Assembly: GCA_000711775.1 (NCBI GenBank)
Contig: ARYC01001453.1
Span: 1 to 64,000, forward strand
Reading direction: 5' to 3'
Source: Oxytricha trifallax
Taxonomy: Eukaryota > Ciliophora > Spirotrichea > Sporadotrichida > Oxytrichidae
Length of the DNA stretch: 64,000 nt
The notes under the pieces are model-generated. The model ran no database searches and was not told the DNA's origin. It was given only the letters and a program-made list of their open reading frames with translations. This document shows positions 34,506-46,309 of the stretch, piece by piece (position 1 is the stretch's first letter; every line of letters begins with the position of its first letter). The translations under genes and the position numbers were made by a program.

Positions 34506-36625
34506 TTAGTTTAAATCCCATATTTGTTGTCTTATGACTTTTTTGTTTTCTTTACAAATTGATTCTGAGTTTTTTGAGTAGTTTTTCTACTGCTGCGACA
34601 CAATCTGGATAAAGGTCAATCCTGTCTCTTTCCATTGATACTTTTTAGATGCTTTGTGCTAGTTGTCTAGCTTCTTTGTCTGTGCTAGTTTATGCCAATA
34701 TTGATATGGGGGAGATGTTGCCAGTAGGCTCAAATTCTTGTTTACATTTGCAGGTAACTGGTTTACCAAAAGCTCTTGATTGATCACTTATTAAAACCAT
34801 TATAGAATTTAGCATATATTTAGTTATAAATTTAACTCTGAAGTACCCATGTTTTGTTCCTTATTCAATGCTTAAAATCTAAGCATTTGTGAAATCGATA
34901 AATTTAAGCCAAATAATTTTATAGTTTCTAAGCCATTCTTATTGTAGAGTTGGCATATTAGAGTTTTGCAATTAATATTCTTCCTAGATTTATGAGATGA
35001 TTAGTAGGTATATGAGGAAGGGAGCATGCTCAAAAAGTTTTAATCTATTTGGGTAGAAGACTTTTAAGAATGAATCTCCTCTTAGTAAGAAAAAAGATGT
35101 TCTCTTTTTGTTTATATCTAGCATTTCTTGAATGAAATGGGGTTTTTTTGCTGCCAATACGGGTGTTTATTTTGTTTAAAATCTTGAGAAGATATATATT
35201 GTAGATTAATTCTTGATAGAGGTAATCATCACCTTTGAATATGTTAAAGTACGAATTCTTTATGTTAACTGTAAATTGTGGTAATAGTTTCTACAAAAAT
35301 ATTAATTGAATGTTAACCTAAACTTATACCTAGATATCTGAATTTCATTTTATATTATGATTGGTTGAAAAATCAAATTTTTAGCACATATATCTACACA
35401 TTTATCAATGTTAACGATTAGTCCATATACTTTGAAATGTTCTCTGATTTTTATTTTTATACCGCCTACATCGTCTCTTGGTTCGAAGATAAATACAAAA
35501 TCATCCGAGTAAACCTTAATTTTCTTTCATACCTAAAATTTGTACTTAACTTCGAAAGTTCTTATGGCATTATCTACCAGTAAAACAAAGAAAAAAGCCC
35601 TTTTGGTACTCCTCGACTAATTCTAATTTTTGTGTCTTATCAATAAAGGTTGAATAATTGTAATAAATATGTAGCAGTTATCAGTATCTTATCCCATATA
35701 TCTACTTCATCTTTCATTTGTGAGTCACTTAAAAATTCTGGTCTGAAGACATCTGAGTTCTGTTCTATTTTGATTTCTGATCCAATATATCAAGGTGTGA
35801 CGTATTCCACAGTTGGTTGGTTATTAAATAGGTCCTCGGGTTAGAGTAGAGCCCTTGATGAATCTTGGTCGTTCGAGAACGTGTTTGAGAAATCATCATT
35901 AGACTCCAGATATTTGTAATCTAAGTCACAAAGGTCAGAATATTCATCTTTCAAAAATAAATCAATGTCGAATTTGGGACTCTGAAAACTTAAGTGCCTC
36001 TCATAACTGCGGCTGACACCGTCATGTTCGACATTGTTATAGCTTCAATTATTTTTTAATAATAATATTATTAAAGTAATTTCATTTTAAATATATGTAA
36101 AAATAAGTTTACAAGTGAATAAAAGTAAGTGTTACTTAAGAAAATTGAAAGCATTAATAAAACATCTAAGGGTTGTTAGATTATTTGAATTAAACTACTT
36201 AAATAAACTATTTATACAAAATAATTTGAATATTTTCACATATTATACCAATATCATTTCTTCTGTAATTCGGTCTCTTTTTTATAAACCCTGCGAGTCA
36301 CTCTTCGATATCTTACTCATATCTGACTTTGAGCAGCTCAACGGCATAGTTGTTGGACTTATTGACGGATAAGTTATTAATCTTTGTAGAAAAGAAGAGG
36401 CAGTTGAATTAGAAACCCATGATCCAATTAAGTTAAAGTGTATATCTCAAATTTGAAGGATCTCTTTTTGTGGTATCAATAGCCTTAGGGTCTTTTTGCA
36501 TCTTAATATTGCATTTTTGTCTTTTAAATTAAGGAAAAGTAAAGTAAAGAGAGTGATGCTTAGCATTTAGACCATTATCAGTATTTCCTTCATCTCTTTA
36601 AGTTTTATCTTAGCAGTAAAGTTCA
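34470..36625 (-). pseudogene. LINE ORF2-like protein with reverse transcriptase, interrupted
   Basis: The pieces from N to C are as follows. KHHSLYFTFPQFKRQKCNI to YAVELLKVRYEQDIEE covers 36625-36305. The acidic region FDIDLFLKDEYSDLCDLDYK, then PEDLFNNQPTVEYVTP, covers 36025-35650 with one in-frame TGA. KIRISRGVPKGLFSLF at about 35600 is reverse transcriptase motif 4. KVYSDDFVFIFEPRDDVGG at about 35500 contains YSDD, the polymerase active-site motif. Last,a clean C-terminal run of about 200 codons covers 35110-34470 and includes GYFRVKFITKYMLNSIMVLI, VTCKCKQEFEPTGNISP and YPDCVAAVEKLLKKLRINL. Frame changes separate the pieces, so this copy looks inactive. No endonuclease domain was recognised upstream. 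Confidence 0.7.
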
Positions 36626-36690
36626 TTCTCGTTTGTAGCTGATAGAGTCTTAATTATATTGCAGACAGCCTCCATAGAAATATGGCATTA

Positions 36691-37849
36691 AGTAGATAAA
36701 TATGGCATTAATCGTTTGGCTTGAAAAATTTAATTAAAGTAAAGAATAAAATACGAAGTTATATTAGTAACGAATATTTCTTTTACTTTAAAATGTCAAT
36801 TTAAATCAAGTAGGACAAATTTAAATCCTTTTTTGTTTGATTAAAAATAATGATGAAGTCAAGTCACTTCACACAATATTAGTTCACAAAACTATTTTCT
36901 AAGTGCAGGTTTTTCCACGTTAGCTATCTCATTAGGGTTTATCTTCAAAAATATTTGAAAATGGTTATGCTACCTATTATAGACAGTTTTTTGACTTTTT
37001 AAAATCATAAATTTTTTCAAAATTACTTACAGTTATGGCAATTTACTCATTTAAAAAATAGCAAATAGCTAATAAATTTAATTTAATTCTTTTTTAAATA
37101 GAGAAGGAAATTTAATATAATCAAATTATTTTTAATTCTGATAATTTGATTTTAGTTTAATTTTAGTACAAATAATTATTAAATAAAGACAGAATATGTA
37201 AGATATATATAAATTTATGTTTATGGATTACAAGTTCTTTATTAAATAAAAGTGGATTTATCAAAATAGAAATAATAAAATTAATGTTTTATTATACAAA
37301 TTTTTTAAAATTTAAATTTACTCATTAATATTTCAAAAATACTAAAATCAAAGAAGAGTTGTAATTAATAAGAATTTATTCATAAAATTAAAGAAGATTG
37401 TTTTATGTTTTCATTTCGTTTTTGTAGCCTTTCCGATCATTTCATTCTTTAATTTAAAATTAATATATCTGTTTTTTAACTCCATTTACATTTGATTAAA
37501 TAGGTATATCATATTTGTTTAATTATTTATAAAAACAAATCTTTAAATTAAGTGCATATTAATAATATATTAACTCGACTTTTTCTTTTTTATATTTGAG
37601 ATTACTTGTCTTTTATATATATAAATATATAATTTTATTTTCAATTGTAAATTGTTACATTGTTTTAGCTATATTAAATTGCAAAATAACTTGATTTGAG
37701 GTAGTAACGATAAATCAGAAATGATATACATACCTAAACTAGGCAATTTAAAACAACTCTGATCTCTTTGAGTAGATAATGTTTATAAAAAAAATGCCCT
37801 CCAACTCTATAAAACAAGTGTTTTAAGAGCCTTTCTACGCATTTACCAA
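36691..37849. other. AT-rich stretch without a gene
   Basis: The direct repeat aaatatggcattaa occurs twice near 36678-36710. Otherwise no gene or long repeat was seen. Confidence 0.5.
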
Positions 37850-39300
37850 TGGATTCAATAAAACCTCAAGAGGACACAGGATAATTTTAATCAGTTTCTT
37901 CGATAGACTTATTAAATACAGCACTACATTAAGAAGTATTCTAATATCTAAGTTTTAACATACAAGGTTTATAATTTCAGACAAACGAGAAGCTTTTAAC
38001 ATGTTATAATTCCTAGACCTACAATTTGATGACCAAATACAATGCTATACAGTTAATCAAGAACTATAATTGACAGTTGTACAACCCATTTTTACAGCTT
38101 TTACTCAAGCCTTCACAAATTCAGCTAGCATTTAACACGTGTTAAGAATCAAAGAATGGCACACAAGATTAGTATTGAACACGGCTAGTTAAGCTAACCT
38201 AATAAAACTATCTAAATATATAGCAACTGAGCAAATCATCATAAATCTATTTTAAATCTTCAAACATATTGATGATAATAAAGTCAAATGGAATGATAAT
38301 CTAAATGGAGAAACAATTAAATATTCCTCACAAACATTAACAAAACCTCAAACTTAAGATGTTGAGATGGAAGACGAGTTCGAAATAAGATAAAACAAAT
38401 CACTTCCAGAAAATAAAAGTAAGGTGAAATTCGTAATTTGAAAAACCAAGCAATTTAATCAGTGACGCAGTAACTTAAACTAATGACGCACTTACTATTT
38501 AATAATAGAATAAATTGGTTTAATCAATTAAAGATTTAAAATTCAAATACATGGAAGCAAAAGATATTAAGAACCTTATCACAGATCAACACTGGACTGA
38601 GATAGATATAAATAACATGATAAAGATGTTTTAACTTACTCTACCAACTAATGTATGTAGAATTTGTTTTTAATAAAAACAACACTGGCAAACATTCGGA
38701 TAAAGTCTCTCAAAAGACATACTAAAGATCCCCATAATATACCAGAACTTAATCTGTTGGAGTAGACTTGATAAGTCTAATCTTCTTCTAATAATGGAAA
38801 ACTAAGACTTAGAAACAGAACCACTAGAGAAATGGTTCTAATTTATGACAGACTACAAACCAGAGGATACAATACTCTTGGAGTAGGCATAATAAATGAT
38901 GACCCAGAAGCCTATAAACTCCTTTCACACTTAAATTAAGTACTAATCTAATCAGAAGGAATTTCAAGACAAATTATCCTGTAATCTATGGCCTTCGTAA
39001 TGGGAATCATCTTTAACCTAATTGAAGAAGAAGAAGAATATGATAAGATATCGAACTAATGAACGAACTCACTCAAAAGACAATAGACCAAATAAAGAGA
39101 TCAGAGATTTTTCACGAGGATCAATTAAAAGAATACGATAAGTTCAATCCTCACATAAGTGAAATTCTGGATGAAGATAAACTCAAACCAGAAAATTAAT
39201 GAAAAAGGCTCGACTCTTATATATGTTAATATATATTTGATCTGGGGTCCCCAGAGACCTCAGTGAGATATAATTATTATTATTATTATTATTATTGTTT
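37850..39300 (+). mobile_element. LINE-family copy 4, ORF1-only (half-LINE-like), with shared 3' tail
   Basis: The coding body differs from copy 1 but ends in the same tail (gatctggggtccccagagac, then (ATT)n). The protein starts at ATG 37850 (MDSIKPQEDTGQFQSVSSID) and continues in other frames: FLDLQFDDQIQCYTVNQELQ, then MEAKDIKNLITDQHWTEIDI, NVCRICFQQKQHWQTFG and PLEKWFQFMTDYKPEDTILL. Then AYKLLSHLNQVLIQSEGISR follows, with a final acidic part ending FNPHISEILDEDKLKPENQ and TGA. About four frame changes separate the pieces. There is no reverse transcriptase motif. CRIC with a downstream His hints at a metal-binding site, which is weak evidence. Confidence 0.55.
39203..39298 (+). repeat. Shared LINE 3' tail, copy 4
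   Basis: ggctcgactcttatatatgt, then gatctggggtccccagagac, then ctcagtgagat, then nine or so ATT units. The GGGGTCCCC core is perfect. Confidence 0.85.
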
Positions 39301-40199
39301 TAGCTAATGATCATAATATAAACAGCTGAATTCTTTCATAAACTTTAAAATACTAATAGTGTAAAAATGTCTGGTTAAACCAACAATTTAAAATTATAAA
39401 GCCTATTAAATTTCTATACAAAAATTAATAAATTTTATTAAACAGTACTTTATTGATTAGGATTAATAAAATATTATCAATATTCTCAGATTTTATAATT
39501 CATTTTGAGATTAATATTAATAATCATTTGCTTTTGTTATATCAATTGAAGATCTTTAGTTTTTCATAGACAATCTTAAAATTTTCCACTCTTTTATTTG
39601 TACTGATCATATTTATAAGACTTAATATTAGTATTTAAATCAAAATTCTTTTAAAGACAGACTAGTTCAGCAATTTATATTTCCTTAATCAAGTAAATTT
39701 ATTATAGAAAAAAAGCAAATTACTTCAGCAAAATACAATCAAACATTCGCAATAAATAAGATCTAAAATTTATCAAAATATATTTTAATCTATAAATACT
39801 TAAAAAGCTATGTTTTGTAAACGATTTTGAAAAATTTAACTATGAAAAAAATTAGTATAAATTATCTCTGATAAAATTATCACATTTGATGACAGAAAAG
39901 CTCTAAATATTAATAATGTAATCAAAATAAAGAGAATTTTATGAGGATATCAAAAAGGAAACATGTTAATATAATGTTTTAATCAAATTATACTAATGTT
40001 TCTTAAACTTTAGCTTATTCGAATTAATTTCATGTGTTACTAATTACTTAACCAATTAATTGATTAAACATCTATTATTAATTTTGCTAATTAATTATTT
40101 TAACTTTTCCAACAATTTCTATTTCAAATCATAAAAATAGTTATAGCAGTCTTGAAGTTTCTATCTCAAAATTTCTTAGATATCTTCCTCAAAAATGAA
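39301..40199. other. AT-rich stretch without a gene
   Basis: I see nothing supportable. Confidence 0.5.
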
Positions 40200-40560
40200 A
40201 AAAATATGGAATTTAACAATAATAGTAGAAGCAACAGTAATAACAATTTTGAAAAATAAGTGGAAAACTTAAATTAAAATTGAAATTTATAATTTAAATA
40301 AGGAAAACTTAAGATGTCCCTGGAGCAGCCAGTCATTCACTAAATTTTGTAAGTTACTAAAAGCATATCTAAAAAAAATTTATTTCAACAATACTTACCA
40401 GCTGAAGTCGCGAAGTCAGTGAACCGAGACTTCAGGTGACAGTGGAAAAAAATGTGAACAACAGAGTAGGTATGGCAAGATGGAGCAAAGTATGAATGAT
40501 ACTGGAAAGATGATAAAGCTGTTTCTCGATTCCATTTCTGTAATTGTCTATACTAATACT
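40200..40560 (+). pseudogene. MORN-repeat gene fragment
   Basis: An Asn-rich opening (MEFNNNSRSNSNNNFEKQ) from about 40205 is followed by a frame change. The frame LPAEVAKSVNRDFR starts near 40394, then come a TGA, QWKKM, a TGA, TTEQVWQDGAKYE, a TGA and YWKDDKAVSRFHF. DGAKYEGYWKDDKAxGRG is the classic MORN repeat, a membrane-occupation motif abundant in ciliates. The TGA in KYE-YW stands where MORN repeats have Gly (GGA). GTAAGTTACT and CTTACCAG look like splice sites between the first parts. Either a decayed copy or a macronuclear-destined segment interrupted by eliminated sequence. Confidence 0.45.
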
Positions 40561-41299
40561 TATTATTTAAATTCATTTTCATTATTAAGATGAAATTATT
40601 ACATTCCCTAGTAAAATCTTTTTATTTCCTTGATTTTAATCTTAGTAACCATAAATAGGCTTGCTTTTACTTTTCCTATAACTTGACTTCATCATCATTC
40701 ACTACTGCTAATTACAATAAATCTTCTTGTAAGTAAATTAATATTGATAACATTTTTATATTTTTTATTGAATTAATGACATTAATTTTTAACCTCTGAT
40801 TATCATTATAAAATTGCTTTATACTATGTACATCTTATAAATACAAAAATATTTGTTTTTTTATTTATATAAATATTCATCTATTATTTTATTGTACATC
40901 TATTATTTTATTGTACATCTATTATTTTATTGTATTATGATAAAAGTTCTATAGCAAATAAAGTATCTGTCATTATTTAAGTTAATGTCAACAAAAAATT
41001 AATATAGCTAAGTTTATTGTCACTTTACTTACCAATTAAATATAATTAAAATTTTAAGAAAAAAGATTGTCCTTTTACTTTAAACCTTTTAATTGGAAGA
41101 TTATCTTAGTATATAAATAAAAGTAGAATTCTTCATATAATTCAAAAAAAATTAATTCTCTTTATATATTCTTATATAAAGATATATAAATTAACTTATT
41201 AAAGTAAAATAAACAAGTTTAACAATTTTATATAAAGTACTATACTTAGTAAGTAGCATATTAACAAAACACAAGATATTTAAATTTTAAACATGATCA
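40561..41299. other. AT-rich stretch; one short tandem repeat
   Basis: Contains the triple repeat at 40878-40933; no gene was seen. Confidence 0.5.
40878..40933 (+). repeat. Tandem repeat, 19-bp unit, three copies
   Basis: catctattattttattgt plus a joining A, repeated three times without change. Confidence 0.95.
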
Positions 41300-41735
41300 A
41301 TATTATAATATTAATTTGATCACATTGAGGACTATGGAAACACCCAATCTTATAAGGTATGTAAGCTCATAACGGATAAGCCCTTTATAATATAATTTCT
41401 ATACATCATTTACTATGTTCAATCTCTCTGATTATTACTTTTGTTTAATATTTTAATTCGAATTTAACAACTTTAAATTCATTGTTATCTGTGAATCCTT
41501 AACTATTTTCAAGTTAAGGTAAACTCTTTCTCTATTGAGGAGCTGAGTTTACTCAACTATCTGCTTCAATTTTGAGGTACAGTCGAAGTAGTTTCTCTCT
41601 TAGTAAACTGTGAACTATAAATGTTCTTAGAGTTCAATCTGAACTGATTCATCTGTGAAGAGTAGTTTGAATTGATTCACTATACAGTCTCAGAAGTTGT
41701 GGTTAGGGCACCATTTTTAATTAATCTTTTAATCT
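41300..41735 (-). mobile_element. LINE copy 5, 5'-truncated, minus strand
   Basis: Shared tail at 41300-41390 (inverted), then a short coding body on the minus strand: KWCPNHNF, a TGA, then DCIVNQFKLLFTDESVQIEL, FTVYQERNYFDCTSK and QTQLLNRERVYLNLK. This lines up with the C-terminal zinc-type motif of copy 2 near 29797-29990, so copies 2 and 5 belong to one family. In both, TGA occurs at the same codon. The first Cys-x2-Cys pair is damaged here (CPNH for CPVC). Confidence 0.7.
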
Positions 41736-42724
41736 TCCGTATTAGATATTGAGGATTTAATATACATTTATTATTATAAACTATAGATTTTGATATCTTA
41801 TAATATGAAATATATAATACTTTATAATTCATATTAGTAATTAAGGAAACTAAATTCAAATATCATATGAATTTAAGGGACTTAGTAGACTCTGGATTAT
41901 GAAGGAAATGATTGTCGAATTAGATGGCTATTTTATTAAATAATAATCAATTTTATTTTTTATTAATGTCATAATTAGTTAAAAAATAGTTGAAAAAAAA
42001 ATAAAACTGATTAAACTTTCCTTTGAGTGCCTTCGTGAATTAAAAAGAATTATTCTATTATTAATAAGAAAAACGAAGAAAAAAAAAATTAAATGATTTA
42101 CTGATGATTCAATCTGAATTTACATCATTTGAACTAAATCACAGGATAGATGATGTATTATTGCCCTATTTTTTATTATTTCTTAAATTCTAACTATTTT
42201 ATTTTACAATTAAACTATAAATTCTCATGCATTTTTAATTTTAATTCCTGACACATTTTAACATTTAATAGGGTAAAATACCTGGAAATTATTAAATAAT
42301 TGCAGACAAAAGATTATAATTTAAATATTAATTAATAACTCTGATGATCAATTTCATTTAATCATTATAAGTTCTATAGTTTATGAGATATTACATGTAT
42401 ATAAACGGAATAACTCACATAAAGTAAGATAATAGTAATAAATAATAACTACTATAAATTCTTTCAGGTTTAATAAAATAAAGGGTTGCCTCCTCAAAAA
42501 ATAAGAAAATAATTATAATTATATATTTTAAGTAAATAACTGCTAATGAAATTCACAAAAGAAAGCATTTAATAAGATTTTTTGTCTCAATTGATTAGTA
42601 ATACTAATTTCATAAATGATTTTAAATATATATATGCATTCGAACGTATTTATAAATATATCACTATATACCAAAATATGAAATCTATACATTAATTAAT
42701 ATTCAATAAATAAACTAACATTAA
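41736..42724. other. AT-rich stretch without a gene
   Basis: No coding pattern or repeat recognised. Confidence 0.5.
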
Positions 42725-43035
42725 AAAAATTTAAAATTGAAAAGGGGTCCAATATAAAATCCCATGTTTCAATTAAGACAAAAGATAGGGGGTTAAGAAC
42801 AATTAATTTAAAATTAAATTATTATTGGCTGAAATTATATATAATTAGGTTAATATTAATTTACACACCCTTATTGGTTTATTTAATAAGGAAAATTAAT
42901 CGAGCCAATAGTTTTTATAATTAGCCCAAAAATATATAATCATGCCATTTAAATCTTTCTTTATATTTATTTGTTCTTAACTCCTAATCTTCGTTCTTAA
43001 ATGACTTACGGGGTTCAATATGAATTAATTAAAAA
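42725..43035 (-). repeat. MITE-like short element, copy 2 (inverted)
   Basis: Its reverse complement contains aaaccaataagggtgtgtaa and ggctcgattaattt, matching the core of the element at 33480-33774. A direct pair ggggtccaatat / ggggttcaatat marks the two ends. Confidence 0.4.
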
Positions 43036-43376
43036 TTAAAGTGCGATAAAATTATTGTGGAATATTGATAAAATACAACAAAAAAATTGAAAATTAATAA
43101 CTGAAAAAAATGTATAATAAACAATTTAAAAAACTATAATTAAGACAAATAATGTATGCAGTATAATTAAATAATATATATAAATGTATATTATATGAAA
43201 AAAATTATAATAAAATCAACAACAAAAATAGCTTAAAAATATGAAATAAAATATTCATCTAAAAGAAAATAGAGAAAAGAAATGATTTAAAGCGATTTCA
43301 ATTTAAATAATTATTTTTGAAGATAGAAAAAACTTTAAATATATAATAATAAATGTGTGATTTATTTTTAAACTAT
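43036..43376. other. AT-rich stretch without a gene
   Basis: A-rich sequence; no gene or clear repeat was seen. Confidence 0.5.
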
Positions 43377-43630
43377 ATTGATCTGTTTATTTAATAAATA
43401 GTATTTATGAGTTATTCGACTAAGCTTTCACAAAGGAGAAACTCTTCGACATTTTAATAATCTAGAAATCACGTTTAACCTATTTTTAATGCAATTTCAA
43501 ATCAACACTTTCACAACTACCATACTTAAGCTTTCTCTTGTCAATATTGATCTGATAATTTAATCATAAGCATTTATGAGCTATTCGACAAAGCTTTCAA
43601 AATGTATAATTCTTCGATATTTTACAAATC
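43377..43630 (+). repeat. Two units of a ~169-bp tandem repeat
   Basis: attgatctg at 43377 and at 43546 start two copies of a roughly 88-bp conserved block that includes gcatttatgagctattcgac and aagctttca. The period is 169 bp and the second unit is partial. I recall germline satellites of about 170 bp described in Oxytricha; identity with those would need a comparison. Confidence 0.6.
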
Positions 43631-43994
43631 CTTTATATAATAATATCTTATTATCATTTTATTAATACTTCTCTTGATTTAAATAAGACAACAACAAAAA
43701 TATAATGGTAAATTATAGAAGGAAATGAAGCAGAAAATAATTTTTTGACTAGTTATTTGAAGGTAGAGATGAAGACAAAGTTATCTTGTTTTCTCAAATA
43801 TTTTAGATATGTTTTAAAATTTAATTTAATTGGTAGAGATGTTTTCTTTATAAAGTTTAATGATCCTGCTTATAATTTTTAATATTTATTGAATCATTTT
43901 TATTTTCTGATCAGTTATTGATCTATAATAAATATATTATTCTTATTAATTCTATTTTGGCAATTAATCTTGATATCTTTGTTCACAACGCCCT
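43631..43994. other. AT-rich stretch without a gene
   Basis: Nothing supportable lies between the tandem repeat and TBE-c. Confidence 0.5.
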
Positions 43995-43997
43995 ATT
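43995..43997. repeat. Target site duplication ATT, left of TBE-c
   Basis: ATT precedes the C4A4 end; the partner ATT is at 48069-48071. Confidence 0.85.
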
Positions 43998-44075
43998 CAA
44001 AACCCCAAAACCCCTTAATGAGGTTTATAAGTGCTTTGATTTGTAGGGAATTTGTTAGGGGTTGGGGTTATTAAT
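43998..44075. repeat. Left inverted terminal repeat of TBE-c
   Basis: About 78 bp beginning with two C4A4-type units; its partner is at 47991-48068. It ends just before the transposase start at 44079, so the promoter must lie in or very near the terminal repeat. Confidence 0.9.
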
Positions 44076-44078
44076 TAA

Positions 44079-45138
44079 ATGCGAGACAAAAATAACAAGC
44101 TTTTGGGGTCTATTTATGATGAAGAGTATATAGATTTAGTGTTTAAACTGCGTTATGGATGTGATATGTATAGTGAATAAGTCAAACCAGTACTGAACTA
44201 TAAGTCTATTGCACTGCTCTTAAAGCGAAGTCCATCAACTGTTCGCTCTCACTGCTTGAAGGCTGTGTAATTAAAGCAATAATAGCTGAATTCTTAGCCT
44301 AAGAGGAAGTCAAAGTTTCGAAAGAAGCATATTGACGATCTTATTAATGAAAAAACTTTGAAGTATTGGGCTCACTTCTCTCTTGACCAACGTGCTACTA
44401 TGTTTCATCTTCAGTTCCCTGAGTTGAAGATCTCTGCTAGTCTATAGAAAACATCTATAAACGAAATGGAATCTCTTACAAAGGTTTTAATCGTATCAAG
44501 AGAGTGATTGATTTCACTCTGCCATTTTACAGCAACAACTTAAATTATATTTATAATTAAATGCAGAGAGCCTAATAGAATAATATTAAGTTTATACATG
44601 CTGACTAGGCTGTGTTTACCATCAACACTTTCATCTATAAGTCTCGGTATAAGAGGCATAGTAATATAGAAGTATATGACTAGAAAGTCAAGGTATAAAT
44701 AATGGCAATTATTGGAGGAATTAGTGAGGATACTGGTTTAGAAACTTATGTTATTCATCCTCGATATATTAAGACAGAGCAGTATATAAAGTTTCTAGAA
44801 CAGCTGAGAGAGAAGTACCCTGAATAAGAGATTATATTGTTTGTTGATAATCTTTCTGCTCATTAGACTAAAGAAACAAGGAAGAGTTATGAACAACTTA
44901 GAATAACGCCAGTGTTCAATCTACCTTACAGTCCATAGTTTAATGGAATGAGTTCTACTGGGGTGTATTAAAAGGTCATTACAAGAAATTGCTCTACCAC
45001 TTGATGTATGAGCTACCTATCGATACAGTAGACTTTATTAAAAGCTCAGCGAAGAGAGTAGATAATTAATTAGCTTAAAAGTTTGCTAAAGAAGGGAGAG
45101 TGAATGTATATAAATAATTTTTGTAGTTAAGTTTATGA
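44079..45138 (+). pseudogene. TBE DDE transposase (42-kDa ORF), two single-base losses
   Basis: The start ATG at 44079 (MRDKNNKLLGSIYDEEYID) lies right inside the terminal repeat, and the stop TGA is at 45136-45138. The HTH-like part is NYKSIALLLKRSPSTVRSH. The core includes FIHADQAVF (first Asp), ILFVDNLSAHQT (second Asp) and the FNG(I/M)EFYWG Glu motif. Compared with TBE-b, one base is missing after KISA and one within the codons of the Glu motif, so two frame changes occur, the second at the catalytic residue. Other parts are well preserved, including the C-terminus (RVNVYKQFLQLSL). The gene is convergent with the 22-kDa ORF. Confidence 0.9.
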
Positions 45139-45353
45139 ATATGTAAATCACATTTAAAATTCTTTAGAGAAAGCTAGCTTCTCTTTCTTTTCTTCTACTT
45201 CTTGCTTCCCTCCTCCTAAGTTTCTTCTCTTGCTGCCAGCTCCAGAATCTATGTTCATTGACTCTAGAGGCTAAATATTTGAATAATGTCTCTTGCTAAA
45301 TTCATACTTTGTCTGCGACTTTCGATCTATGTGAAGCTTGCTCTATTCCTTCA

Positions 45354-45934
45354 TCAAGAAGATGCCAGTACCAGGTTTTTCTAAAGAGTTAAGCTACAAA
45401 TCTTCCTTGAAATATAAGGGTGCTTCCGCAGCTCTGAAAGCCAGCTCTCACTTATCTTGATCCATTGTTTGTCCTTATCTTCTGAAGAGATGCTGTACCT
45501 TTTCTTATGATATTCTTAAATTATTTCTTTCAAGTAATCACCTTTAATTGTTGCAAGAATACGAAAGATAAAGTTTCTTTCGGGTAGTTTATTTGACAAC
45601 TGCTTCTTAGTAGGCAGGTACTTCGAAACTTCTGGTCGTTCATGGCATCATCATATAAGTTAGTCACTGAGATTTCAGGATAGTTTGGAATCTCTGCAAA
45701 TTTTACATCTTATGTTTTCAATGCTTTCTTCTCTTCGAAAAGTATAGCTCTTAGAAATGATATTTTAGTACCTTCCATCGTTGGCAGGAACAAAGCAACT
45801 ACATAATAAAGATAAGCTTCTATGATTTCATTACCTTGCTGCACCAGGTAGCGGTGCAAATCCTCCTTGCTTCTAAATCTTTGAATCAATTCTTGTGCTT
45901 GCACTCTTTTCATTGCATCATTCATTGACTCCAT
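45354..45934 (-). pseudogene. TBE 22-kDa ORF, one-base loss
   Basis: The start ATG is at 45934 (MESMNDAMKRVQAQEL) and the stop TGA at 45354-45356. A C is missing after the codons for NLYDDAMND compared with TBE-b; otherwise the frame would give 193 residues. This copy keeps the 8 bases lost in TBE-b (PERNFIFRILATIKGDYL). The end reads SLTLQKNLVLASS. The two copies are broken at different places, so the ORF was probably open in their common ancestor. Function unknown. Confidence 0.8.
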
Positions 45935-46142
45935 CTTGTTTACAGATCTAAGAAATGATATTCAAATTTAAGTTTATTGATTTCAATTATATACCTCTGT
46001 AAAACTTACTATTAAATATGGGCATCCTATAGGAGGTCAACCTCTAAGAAGGATATGGAGAAGGTTTTGAGAACTGGTTTCAAACTTGAGAGATTGATAT
46101 CAATTTCTACTGTTATAGTTCCATATTTTTAAATTTAAATTG

Positions 46143-46309
46143 GTACGTACTTAATTAGGAGCAGCTCCTAAAATGCTAGTACTTAATTAGGAGCATTAAT
46201 TAAAGCTAGTACTTAATTAGGAGCACCCTAATTTTAATCATAAAATCACAAAATACCTCCTAAAGCAGTACGTACTTAATTAGGTGCACCTCCTAAATCG
46301 GTACGTGCT
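46143..46309. promoter_or_regulatory. AATTAAGTAC repeat array between divergent TBE-c genes
   Basis: Mirror image of 15921-16088: gtacttaattaggagc occurs repeatedly, flanked by tacgtac at both ends. Its retention in both copies supports a function for the element, probably divergent transcription. Confidence 0.55.

Larger units (their letters stand above)
34425..36690 (-). mobile_element. LINE copy 3 with reverse transcriptase, minus strand
   Basis: A non-LTR retrotransposon copy with the shared tail at its 3' end (34425-34505). Upstream (to the right) are coding pieces of a polymerase-type protein. It is the only copy in the window that shows reverse transcriptase motifs and so is the best candidate for the autonomous family. 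The 5' end is uncertain; coding reads to about 36625. Confidence 0.75.
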
